Below, piece after piece: positions 8,073-15,595 of a stretch of 64,000 nt of DNA. The notes below the pieces were generated by a model. It was not told where the DNA came from, ran no database searches, and was given only the letters and a program-made list of their open reading frames with translations. Both the position numbers and the translations under genes were made by a program. The DNA comes from Stenotrophomonas sp. SY1 (lineage in GTDB: Bacteria > Pseudomonadota > Gammaproteobacteria > Xanthomonadales > Xanthomonadaceae). Location: NCBI RefSeq assembly GCF_021202945.1, contig NZ_JAJOYR010000001.1, forward strand, positions 1,717,543 through 1,781,542, written 5' to 3'. Position 1 is the first letter of the stretch. The number at the start of each line of letters is the position of its first letter.

Positions 8073-8177
8073 GCGGCAGTCACGGAAAAATTCGATGGGC
8101 GATCATGCCTTGTGAAACGTGGGGATAGGTACATATTTCGTTAAAGAATCGTTATTTTTCGCGACTGAATACTCGTT

Positions 8178-8702
8178 TCAGCGCAAAACACGCTTGGCAC
8201 CGGTGTAATGGTCGCGCCAGTACGGCCCATTCAGGTAATCCAATCTGACCGTTCCGCCGGTGCTTGGCGCATGCACGAAGCGGCCTTCGCCGACATAAAT
8301 ACCGACGTGCCAGACGTTGCCTTTGTTGCCAAAAAACACGAGGTCGCCGGTGGTCAGCCGCTCCGGGGCGATCTTCGGGCCCTGGATGTCGGCCAGCTCG
8401 CGGGAGGTGCGTGGCAGGTTCAATGCCAGCATGTCGCGGTAGACGTAAGTGACCAGCCCGCTGCAATCAAAACCGGATTCGGGCGTATTGCCGCCGTAGC
8501 GGTAGGGCGTGCCGACCAGGCCCAGGGCCCGCATCAGCACCGATGACGCCGCCGCCGGATCGGCCGGGGCTACCGGCGAGTAGTTGCCGGCCGATGGCGT
8601 CTGCTTGCTGGGGCTGTGCCCGCAGGCCGCCAGGGCGGCGGTGACCAGGAGCGTGGCGGTCAGCTGCCACGTGCGCGTGCGGAAAACTGGCGTGATGTGC
8701 AT
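8178..8702 (-). CDS. NlpC/P60 family lipoprotein
   Basis: 174 residues from the ATG at 8702. The N-terminus has a lipoprotein signal with lipobox LAAC (Cys27). The NlpC/P60 domain shows Cys80 in FDCSGLVTYVY, His132 in WHVGIYVGEG and His144 in FVHAPSTGG. It is likely an outer-membrane-anchored peptidoglycan endopeptidase of the Spr/MepS kind. It is a close paralogue of the gene just downstream on the same strand, suggesting tandem duplication followed by different anchoring. An upstream in-frame ATG at 8723 would add seven residues and spoil the short lipoprotein leader. Confidence 0.88.
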   Translation of the reverse strand: MHITPVFRTRTWQLTATLLVTAALAACGHSPSKQTPSAGNYSPVAPADPAAASSVLMRALGLVGTPYRYGGNTPESGFDCSGLVTYVYRDMLALNLPRTSRELADIQGPKIAPERLTTGDLVFFGNKGNVWHVGIYVGEGRFVHAPSTGGTVRLDYLNGPYWRDHYTGAKRVLR

Positions 8703-8814
8703 GGAGCCCGGATAATGCGCCACCTCAGAAGGCCGTCATCATGGCGGCGTACCTGGCGGCCGGCAAGGCCGTCCCACCGTCTGCCAGCGGGCAGCCATAC
8801 AGACAGAGTTAGGC

Positions 8815-9294
8815 ATGAAGATCGAAAAAGACCGCGTTGTCCGTTTCCACTACACCGTTTCGGAACAGGGCCAGGAGCCGATCGAAAGCTCCAAGGACCG
8901 TGATCCGCTGGCCATCCTGATCGGCCACGGCAACATCATTCCGGGCCTGGAAACGGCAATGATGGACAAGGAAGCCGGCGAGAGCTTCGGCGTGGACGTG
9001 AAGTCGGCTGATGCCTACGGCGAGCGCCGCGAGGGCCTGACCCAGCGCGTGCCGAAGAAGCACTTCGGCAACACCCGTCTGATCCCGGGTACGCAGGTGA
9101 TCCTGCAGACCAACTTCGGCCCGCGCGCCGTGACCGTCGAGAAGGTCGGCATGACCGTGGTCGACGTCGACCTGAACCACCCGATGGCCGGCAAGGACCT
9201 GCATTTCGACGTGGAAATCGTTGAAGTGCGCGAAGCCAGCGAAGAAGAAGTGCAGCACGGCCACGTGCACGGCGACGGCGGTCACCAGCACTGA
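8815..9294 (+). CDS. slyD: FKBP-type peptidyl-prolyl isomerase, SlyD-like
   Basis: 159 residues with the SlyD plan: an FKBP half-domain (MKIEKDRVVRFHYTV), an insert-in-flap domain about 70-130 with the signature ending FDVEIVEVREA, and a His-rich C-terminal tail (HGHVHGDGGHQH) able to bind Ni or other metals. The protein is a cytosolic folding helper and can feed nickel to metalloenzymes. There is no signal peptide. The tail is shorter than in E. coli. A clear terminator follows, so it is a single-gene unit. SlpA (FkpB) is an alternative but lacks the His tail. Confidence 0.88.
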   Translation: MKIEKDRVVRFHYTVSEQGQEPIESSKDRDPLAILIGHGNIIPGLETAMMDKEAGESFGVDVKSADAYGERREGLTQRVPKKHFGNTRLIPGTQVILQTNFGPRAVTVEKVGMTVVDVDLNHPMAGKDLHFDVEIVEVREASEEEVQHGHVHGDGGHQH

Positions 9295-9322
9295 TCGGCC
9301 GCACCGGCAACGATGCAATGGA

Positions 9323-9350
9323 CAGCCCGCCTTGTGCGGGCTGTTTTTTT
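9323..9350 (+). terminator. Intrinsic terminator after slyD
   Basis: CAGCCCGC-CTTGT-GCGGGCTG stem followed by seven T, 28 nt past the stop codon. Confidence 0.92.
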
Positions 9351-9518
9351 GTTCGGGATGGGTGATTGGCAGCAGGTTCGCAGGTCGGGGTGAAATCCCC
9401 GCGCGATTCCAATGGCAGGGCCCACCAGCGCTGGGAGTCCCGGCCCGGCACATAACGCTACCGCCTGTCGCGTCATCCGCTGGCGGTCATCGTCCAACAT
9501 GCTCTAATCGCCCACCAC

Positions 9519-10745
9519 ATGCCAAAGGAACCGGCCTTGTCGAACGCTGCTTTCCAGCCCATCGCGCCGAGCGAGCGCATCGCAACCTTGGACGTCCTGC
9601 GCGGCCTGGCGCTGTTTGGCATCCTGCTGATGAACATGGAGGCTTTCAGCGGCCCGCTGGATCTGTCCTTCACCGGCATCGACGCGCATTGGCACGGGTT
9701 GGATCGCTGGGCTGACGCCTTCGTCTACGTGTTCGTGCAGGGCAAGTTCTTCACCTTGTTCTCGCTGTTGTTCGGCGTCGGCTTTGCGGTGATGGCGCAG
9801 CGGGCCGAGGCGGCCGGGCGCGATTTCACCCGTTTCTATCTGCGTCGCAGCCTGGCGTTGCTGGGCATCGGCCTGCTGCACGCGTTGTTGCTGTGGTCCG
9901 GCGACATCCTGGTGGCCTATGCGCTGTTGTCATTCGCGCTGCTGGCATTCCGCGAAGCGCCGCGTGGTTGGTTGCCGGCGCTGGGCGTGGGCTCCTATCT
10001 GGCGGCAGCGGGGTTGATGCTGCTGCTGGGCGCGGTGATGACACTGTTGCCGGACGATGCCGCTGCCGCGCAATCGGCCGCAATGCAGGCCGCCAGTGAA
10101 GCGCAGCGGCAAGCCTTCGCCCACGGCAGCTATGGCCAGGCGGTCCTGCAACGGCTGCGTGACCTGGGTACGTCGCTGGGCGCATTGCTGCTGGTGGGGC
10201 CGCAGGTGCTGGGCATGTTCCTGCTTGGCGCGTGGTTCGCACGCAGCGGAGCGGTGGCTCGGCCCGCGGAGTACCCGCGCCTGTATGCGGTTCTGCGTTG
10301 GCTGGCGTTGCCGCTGGGCCTGGCGGTGATGCTGCTCAGTGTCTGGTTGCTGCCGTACGTGGCGCCGGGACGCTTCGATCTGCAGACCGGCACGGTCTAC
10401 GCACTGAACGCGATCGCCGGTTTGCTGATGTGCCTGGGTTACCTGGCCTGGGGCGTGCGCTGGAGTGGAGCGCTGAACTGGCTGGCGCCGGCTGGGCGCA
10501 TGGCGTTGAGCAACTATCTGGGCCAGTCACTGATCTGCACACTGGTGTTCTACGGCTACGGCCTGGGTTGGTTCGAGCAGATGGGGCGCGCCTGGCAGTT
10601 GTTGTTCGCGGTGGTGCTGTTCGCAGCGCAGGCGCTGGTCAGTCACTGGTGGCTGAAGCATTTCCGCTTTGGTCCTGCCGAATGGCTGTGGCGCGCGATC
10701 ACTTACTTGCAGCTGCCACCATTGCGGCGTCGGCACGAAGGCTGA
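9519..10745 (+). CDS. DUF418 domain multi-pass membrane protein
   Basis: 408 residues with about eight to ten hydrophobic segments. It opens with ERIATLDVLRGLALFGILLM, the conserved N-terminal signature of YeiB-like DUF418 proteins, and ends with the DUF418 region at about 240-400 (WLAPAGRMALSNYLGQS, FGPAEWLWR). These are inner-membrane proteins related to acyltransferase-3-type membrane enzymes. Their substrate is not known. The FAD dehydrogenase gene starts 16 nt downstream and may be cotranscribed, though it also has its own -10-like hexamer. Confidence 0.85.
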   Translation: MPKEPALSNAAFQPIAPSERIATLDVLRGLALFGILLMNMEAFSGPLDLSFTGIDAHWHGLDRWADAFVYVFVQGKFFTLFSLLFGVGFAVMAQRAEAAGRDFTRFYLRRSLALLGIGLLHALLLWSGDILVAYALLSFALLAFREAPRGWLPALGVGSYLAAAGLMLLLGAVMTLLPDDAAAAQSAAMQAASEAQRQAFAHGSYGQAVLQRLRDLGTSLGALLLVGPQVLGMFLLGAWFARSGAVARPAEYPRLYAVLRWLALPLGLAVMLLSVWLLPYVAPGRFDLQTGTVYALNAIAGLLMCLGYLAWGVRWSGALNWLAPAGRMALSNYLGQSLICTLVFYGYGLGWFEQMGRAWQLLFAVVLFAAQALVSHWWLKHFRFGPAEWLWRAITYLQLPPLRRRHEG

Positions 10746-10749
10746 GGCT

Positions 10750-10755
10750 TAGAAT
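10750..10755 (+). promoter_or_regulatory. -10-like TAGAAT directly before a GTG start
   Basis: TAGAAT ends 6 nt before the GTG at 10762, so a transcript starting at the usual distance would begin at or very near the start codon. No good -35 is visible. Weak evidence for a leaderless transcript. Confidence 0.35.
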
Positions 10756-10761
10756 GGGCCG

Positions 10762-12012
10762 GTGAATTCCCCCCAAGACGACGTCCTGATCATCGGTGCC
10801 GGCGCCACCGGGCTGGCCACCGCGTTGGCCCTGTCCGATGCCGGACGCCAGGTGCGTGTGATCGATGCCGGCGCATTGGGTGGCGCTACATCACATGGCA
10901 ACTGCGGCACCATCACGCCCAGCCACGCGCCACCGTTGGCAGCGCCGGGCGTGCCGATGCGCGCGCTGCGCTGGATGCTGTCACCGCAGGCGCCGTTGTA
11001 TATCCGGCCACGTTTCGATCCGCAGTTGTGGCGTTGGCTGGCGCGCTTTGCCGCGCGCTGCAACCGCCAGGACTGGTTGCAGAGCACCCAGGGCCGCGCC
11101 GCATTGTTGAACGATTCGCGCCAGCGTCTTGCCGACTGGGTAAGCCGCCATGCGCTGGACTGCGAGTTCGCCGAGAAGGGCCTGGATTACGTCTTCCGCC
11201 AGCAGGCCAATTTCGAACTGCATGCGGCCGAGTGCGAGGCCTTGCAGCAGTTGGGTATCGCCACGCAGGTGATCGACGGCGCCGACTATCTGCGCCAGGA
11301 ACCAGCCTTCAACGCCGGCGTGGTCGGTGCGATCCGTTTCCCTGGTGATGCCAGCCTGCGGCCGGATCGCTACACCGCTGAGCTGGGTCGTGTGCTGCGT
11401 GCGCGTGGCGTGCAGATCGAAGAGTACTGCGCCTTGCTTTCGTTCGATCCATCACACGATGGCGTCCGTGCGCAGACATCGATGGGCGAGCAGCGTGCAC
11501 GGGAACTGGTGCTCGCTACCGGCGCGTGGTCGCCGCAGCTGGTCGCGCAGGTGGGGCTGCGCATGCCGATCCAACCGGGCAAGGGCTACTCGATCACTAC
11601 CAGCCACCCGGCGCAGGTGCCGAGCCGCCCGGTGGCGTTGAAGGACCGCTCGGTGTTCGTCATTGCCTGGGATGGGCGCATGCGGCTGGGCGGTACGATG
11701 GAATTCTCCGGGCAGGACTGCCGCCTCAATGAAACCCGGTTGCAGGCGCTCGAACAGGCGGCACATCAGTATCTGCGGCAGCCGCTGGGCGAGACCGTAC
11801 ATGAACGCTGGTACGGCTGGCGGCCGATGACCTGGGACGACATGCCGGTGCTGGGCCGTTCACCAAAGCATGCTCACGTCTGGCTAGCGGCCGGGCATGG
11901 CATGCTCGGCATCAGCATGAGCAGTGGGAGTGGACAACTGATGGCTGATCTGATCACCGGGCGGGCACCGGCCATTGATCCCGCACCGTATCGCGCGGAG
12001 CGTTTTCAATGA
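10762..12012 (+). CDS. FAD-dependent D-amino-acid dehydrogenase family protein
   Basis: 416 residues of the DAO/DadA fold. The N-terminal dinucleotide-binding motif is VLIIGAGATGLATALALSDAG. A middle substrate domain and a C-terminal FAD closure (RPMTWDDMPVLGRSP, then AAGHGMLGISMSSGSG) complete the DadA-type pattern. It probably oxidises a D-amino acid or related amine and passes electrons to the respiratory chain. The start is GTG. The last bases overlap the next ATG (ATGA at 12009-12012), so it is coupled to glutathione reductase. The exact substrate cannot be read from sequence; other DadA-like dehydrogenases such as proline oxidase type are possible. Confidence 0.82.
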   Translation: MNSPQDDVLIIGAGATGLATALALSDAGRQVRVIDAGALGGATSHGNCGTITPSHAPPLAAPGVPMRALRWMLSPQAPLYIRPRFDPQLWRWLARFAARCNRQDWLQSTQGRAALLNDSRQRLADWVSRHALDCEFAEKGLDYVFRQQANFELHAAECEALQQLGIATQVIDGADYLRQEPAFNAGVVGAIRFPGDASLRPDRYTAELGRVLRARGVQIEEYCALLSFDPSHDGVRAQTSMGEQRARELVLATGAWSPQLVAQVGLRMPIQPGKGYSITTSHPAQVPSRPVALKDRSVFVIAWDGRMRLGGTMEFSGQDCRLNETRLQALEQAAHQYLRQPLGETVHERWYGWRPMTWDDMPVLGRSPKHAHVWLAAGHGMLGISMSSGSGQLMADLITGRAPAIDPAPYRAERFQ

Positions 12013-13361
12013 GTGCCAATTCATACGATGTCGTTGTAGTGGGTGGTGGTTCCGGTGGTCTGGCGGCGGCATTCCGCGCCGCGTCGCATGGCGCCAGGGT
12101 GGCGATGCTGGAGCCGGGCGAGCTCGGCGGTACCTGCGTCAACGTCGGCTGCGTGCCGAAGAAGGCGATGTGGCTGGCCGCGGACCTTGCCGAACGCATC
12201 CAGCTGGCAGCGCAGCTTGGATTCGATGTTCCTGCCGCACCGGCCCTGGACTGGACACAACTGGTGCAGCGCCGTCAGCGCTACATCGGCAACATCCACG
12301 CCAGCTACCAGAAGCGTCTGGACGAAACCGGCGTGGCACGGATCAGTCGGCGCGGTCGTCTGCTCGATGCGCACACCGTGGAATGCGAAGACGGCACGCA
12401 GCTGCGTGCCGAGCACATCGTCATCGCCACCGGCGCACATCCGCTCAAGCCTGAACTGCCGGGCGCGGAGCTGGCCGGTGTTTCCGACGATTTTTTCGCG
12501 CTGCGCTCGCAGCCGGAGCGGGTGGCAATCGTGGGCGGCGGCTATATCGCCGTTGAACTGGCCGGCGTGTTGCGCGCGCTGGGCAGCGAGGTCGTGCTGC
12601 TGGTGCGTGGCCAGCGCCTGCTCGGTCACTTCGATGCCGAGCTGTCCGACCAGCTGGCCGAAAACCTGCGCCTGCAGGGCGTGGACCTGCATTTCGGTTG
12701 CGAGGTGAAAGCGTTGGAGCGGCAGCACGGACGCGTGCGCGCGCTGCTGCACAACGGCCCGGAGCATGCCGTGTTCGACACGTTCCTGTTCGCCACCGGG
12801 CGCGCGCCAAACACGCGCGGACTGGGGCTGGAACAGGCCGGGGTGAAGCTGGGCGAGAAGGGGGCCATCGACGTGGATGCGTTCCAGAATTCCTCGGTGC
12901 CGAGCATCTTTGCGGTCGGCGACGTGACCGGGCGTGTCACCTTGACGCCGGTGGCCATCGCTGCCGCGCGCCGGTTGATGGATCGCCTTTACGGTGGCCA
13001 GCCGGAGGCGCGGCTTGATTACGACAATGTGCCCAGCGTGGTGTTCGCGCACCCGCCCTTCGGCACGGTGGGCTTGAGTGAAGAAGAGGCGCGCAAGCGT
13101 TTTGACCGGGTGAGCACCTATCACAGCAGGTTCCGGCCGATGCTGCAGTCACTGGGCGACGGTCAGGTACGCAGCGTGTTCAAGATGGTCTGCGCCGGTG
13201 AAGAGGAAAAAGTTGTCGGCATCCATCTGCTGGGCGAAGGTGCGGACGAGATCCTGCAGGGTTTTGCGGCGGCATTGAAGGCCGGCGTGACTCGCCGGCA
13301 GTTGGAAGACACGGTGGCCATCCATCCCACCTCGGCAGAGGAAGTGGTGTTGATGCGTTGA
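12009..13361 (+). CDS. gor: Glutathione-disulfide reductase
   Basis: 450 residues, the normal length. It has the FAD motif VVVGGGSGGLAAAFRAA, the redox disulfide Cys43-Val-Asn-Val-Gly-Cys48 in GGTCVNVGCVPKK, the NAD(P)H motif VGGGYIAVELAGVLRALG, and the C-terminal interface His-Pro-Thr-Ser-Ala-Glu-Glu carrying the catalytic His-Glu pair. It regenerates GSH from GSSG in the cytosol using NADPH. The start overlaps the stop of the dehydrogenase gene before it. Dihydrolipoamide or trypanothione reductase are alternatives within the family, but the VGCVPKK and IHPTSAEE contexts favour Gor. Confidence 0.92.
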   Translation: MSANSYDVVVVGGGSGGLAAAFRAASHGARVAMLEPGELGGTCVNVGCVPKKAMWLAADLAERIQLAAQLGFDVPAAPALDWTQLVQRRQRYIGNIHASYQKRLDETGVARISRRGRLLDAHTVECEDGTQLRAEHIVIATGAHPLKPELPGAELAGVSDDFFALRSQPERVAIVGGGYIAVELAGVLRALGSEVVLLVRGQRLLGHFDAELSDQLAENLRLQGVDLHFGCEVKALERQHGRVRALLHNGPEHAVFDTFLFATGRAPNTRGLGLEQAGVKLGEKGAIDVDAFQNSSVPSIFAVGDVTGRVTLTPVAIAAARRLMDRLYGGQPEARLDYDNVPSVVFAHPPFGTVGLSEEEARKRFDRVSTYHSRFRPMLQSLGDGQVRSVFKMVCAGEEEKVVGIHLLGEGADEILQGFAAALKAGVTRRQLEDTVAIHPTSAEEVVLMR

Positions 13362-13479
13362 GGTGAGGCGCTGGTTCGGCTTTGGCGGTTGGTGTTGCCG
13401 CAGACGCTCAGGTCTTATCCGCGCCGCACTTCAAGCGATGCACTCCCCATAATGAGTGCCCCCCGCACCCGCAGTACCG

Positions 13480-14412
13480 ATGTCCGAGTCTGTCAGCGCC
13501 ACCTTGCCCACCCGTTCCCGTCGCCTGCTGTTGAGTGGGCTGCTGATGGCCGGGGTGGGCGCCATTGCTGCGTCGGGCAAGGCGGTGATCGTCAAGCTGG
13601 CGTATCGGCACGGCGTGGATGCCACCGCGTTGCTGGCGCTGCGGATGATGATCGCGTTCCCGTTCTTCATCGCTATGGGCGTCTGGGCCGCAAAGCGTGC
13701 CGCGCCGCTGTCCCGCGGCGACATGGGGCGGGTGTTGCTGCTGGGCTTCAGCGGTTACTACCTGTCCAGTTACCTCGACTTCCTTGGTTTGCAGTACATC
13801 ACTGCGACGCTGGAGCGGTTGATCCTGTATCTCAGCCCGACGCTGGTGGTGCTGATCGCGCTGGTGGTGCTCAAGCAGCGGCCGACGCGGATACAGGTGG
13901 TGGCATTGCTGGTCAGTTACCTCGGCGTGCTGCTCGCGTTCGGGCATGACATCCAGTTGGAGGGGCGGCGCACCTTGATCGGCTCGGCGCTGGTGTTCGC
14001 CAGTGCGCTCAGCTACGCGGTGTATCTGTTCGGCAGCGGCCAGGCGGTGGCGCGCATCGGCGCAGTGCGGCTGACCGCATACGCCAGCATGGTGGCCTGC
14101 GTGCTGTGCATCGGCCAGTACCTGCTGTTCCAACCGCTGGGTGCGTTGTGGACGCATGCGCCAGCTGTGTACTGGCTGTCGCTTCTCAATGGCACGGTGT
14201 GCACGGTGCTGCCGGTGCTGGCGATCATGGTCGGGGTCAAGCGGATCGGCTCGTCGCTGGCGGCGCAGGTGAGTATGCTGGGCCCGGTTTCCACCATTGT
14301 GCTGAGCGTATGGCTGCTCGACGAACCGATGGGCCCGTGGCAGAGCGCCGGAACGGTGCTGGTGCTGGCGGGCGTGCTGCTGGTCGGCAGCGGCGTGGCG
14401 AAGAAGCGGTGA
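13480..14412 (+). CDS. EamA/DMT family transporter
   Basis: 310 residues with ten predicted membrane helices in two EamA repeats (about 15-145 and 160-300). The first helix is LLLSGLLMAGVGAIAASGKAV. It is a 10-TMS drug/metabolite exporter of the inner membrane with unknown substrate. The ATG at 13480 is preferred; an in-frame ATG at 13456 would add eight residues. The stop overlaps the GTG of the next gene (GTGA), so the ATL protein is translated in coupling with it. Confidence 0.86.
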   Translation: MSESVSATLPTRSRRLLLSGLLMAGVGAIAASGKAVIVKLAYRHGVDATALLALRMMIAFPFFIAMGVWAAKRAAPLSRGDMGRVLLLGFSGYYLSSYLDFLGLQYITATLERLILYLSPTLVVLIALVVLKQRPTRIQVVALLVSYLGVLLAFGHDIQLEGRRTLIGSALVFASALSYAVYLFGSGQAVARIGAVRLTAYASMVACVLCIGQYLLFQPLGALWTHAPAVYWLSLLNGTVCTVLPVLAIMVGVKRIGSSLAAQVSMLGPVSTIVLSVWLLDEPMGPWQSAGTVLVLAGVLLVGSGVAKKR

Positions 14413-14765
14413 AGGCGCCGCTCAACGAGTCCGTGGACCCGGCGCTGGGGCATGCACGCATCCTCAAGGTGATACGAAACATTCCGCGCGGCCAGGTGCT
14501 GGGCTATGGCGAAGTGGCGGCAAAGGCCGGCTTGCCGGGCCGCGCGCGGCTGGTGGCGCGGCTGCTGGGCAACAACGACGACCCGGATCTGCCGTGGCAT
14601 CGGGTACTGCGCTCGGACGGGCGCATCGCCATGCCGGAAGGCTCGCGCGGCTGGCGCGAGCAGAGCCAGCGGCTGCGTGCCGAAGGCGTGGTAGTGGAGA
14701 ACGGCCGCGTGAAGCGCGCCAAACCCGCCAACAGCATGGACGAGGCAATCTGGGGGCCAGGCTAG
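14409..14765 (+). CDS. atl: Alkyltransferase-like (ATL) DNA-repair protein
   Basis: 118 residues matching the C-terminal DNA-binding domain of O6-alkylguanine-DNA alkyltransferase: IPRGQVLGYGEVAAKAG at 25-41 with the arginine-finger/HTH region, then PWHRV at 62-66. In Ogt/Ada/MGMT this is PCHRV with the alkyl-accepting Cys; here it is Trp63. That is the signature of ATL proteins (S. pombe Atl1, E. coli YbaZ), which bind O6-alkylguanine without repairing it and hand the lesion to nucleotide excision repair. The GTG start overlaps the transporter stop. Cytosolic, no cofactor. Confidence 0.9.
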   Translation: MKAPLNESVDPALGHARILKVIRNIPRGQVLGYGEVAAKAGLPGRARLVARLLGNNDDPDLPWHRVLRSDGRIAMPEGSRGWREQSQRLRAEGVVVENGRVKRAKPANSMDEAIWGPG

Positions 14766-14807
14766 CGGCTGCGGCTATCATGGACGGTAGTTCCCCTGGA
14801 TTCCGTC

Positions 14808-15455
14808 ATGTTCCCCCGACTGCCCAAGATCACCCAGACGTTGCTGATCGCCAACGTCGTCCTGTTCCTGCTGCAGCAACTGCCACAGACGGCAGGTGTG
14901 TTCACCCAGCTGATGCTGTGGCCCTTGGGCTCGCAGCAATTCTTTGCGGATTCGCCGGGTTTTGAGCCGTGGCAGTTGCTGACCTACGGCTTCCTGCATG
15001 GCGGCTTCGGCCACCTGTTCTTCAACATGCTGGCGCTTTTCATGTTCGGCGCACCGCTGGAGATGACCTGGGGCGAGAAGCGCTTTCTCACCTATTACAT
15101 GGTCTGCGTGGTCGGCGCGGGCCTGTGCCAGCTGCTGGTTGCCGCGCTGTTCGGTGAGTACAACCCGGTATTGGGCGCGTCCGGTGGCGTGTTCGGCCTG
15201 CTGCTGGCCTACGGCATGCTGTTCCCGAACCAGCGGGTGATGCTGCTGTTCCCGCCGATCCCGATGAAGGCGCGCACGTTCGTGATCGTGTTTGGTGCGA
15301 TTGAACTGGTGCTGGGCTTCACCGGCTGGCAGCCGGGCGTGGCCCACTTCGCGCACCTGGGCGGCATGTTGTTTGGCTGGTTGCTGATCCGCTACTGGCG
15401 CGGGCAGCCGCCGTTCAACAACAAGCGCGGACCGCACCTGCGACGCGTGAAGTAA
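14808..15455 (+). CDS. Rhomboid family intramembrane serine protease
   Basis: 215 residues with six hydrophobic segments. The catalytic pair is visible: Ser125 in GASGGVFG and His183 in VAHFAHLGG. The HGGFGHLFFNM segment (His64, His69, Asn73) provides the oxyanion-hole helix. It cleaves transmembrane segments in the inner membrane. The length and six-helix core fit the bacterial GlpG-like type without the cytosolic N-domain. It stands alone, followed by SMAG-like repeats and a strong bidirectional terminator. Confidence 0.92.
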   Translation: MFPRLPKITQTLLIANVVLFLLQQLPQTAGVFTQLMLWPLGSQQFFADSPGFEPWQLLTYGFLHGGFGHLFFNMLALFMFGAPLEMTWGEKRFLTYYMVCVVGAGLCQLLVAALFGEYNPVLGASGGVFGLLLAYGMLFPNQRVMLLFPPIPMKARTFVIVFGAIELVLGFTGWQPGVAHFAHLGGMLFGWLLIRYWRGQPPFNNKRGPHLRRVK

Positions 15456-15464
15456 CGCGTTCCG

Positions 15465-15532
15465 GTAGTGCCGAGCCATGCTCGGCACGGGCTTGCCGGT
15501 AACGTTTCAGCGGAGCACTGCTCCGCTCTACA
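15465..15532. repeat. Inverted pair of GTAG-headed SMAG-like repeats
   Basis: GTAGTGCCGAGCCATGCTCG (then GCAC) at 15465-15488, and an opposing unit ending GCTCTAC at 15532 whose complement reads GTAGAGCGGAGCAGTGCTCC. Both have the GTAG head and an internal palindrome as described for S. maltophilia SMAG elements, the likely targets of RAYT transposases. Confidence 0.7.
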
Positions 15533-15547
15533 AGGCGGCAGGCAAAG

Positions 15548-15574
15548 AAAAAGGCGCGGAATCCGCGCCTTTTT
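15548..15574. terminator. Bidirectional intrinsic terminator
   Basis: AAAAAGGCGCGG-AAT-CCGCGCCTTTTT, with A and T runs on either side. It lies between the convergent rhomboid and M13 peptidase genes and can serve both. Confidence 0.9.
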
Positions 15575-15595
15575 CGTGTCTCACTTCAACCCGCA

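Noticed and set aside
9378..9450. FMN or cobalamin riboswitch
   Set aside because: Only the GGTGAAATCC-like core matches. The other conserved boxes and a B2/B12-related downstream gene are lacking, so it is not annotated as a riboswitch.
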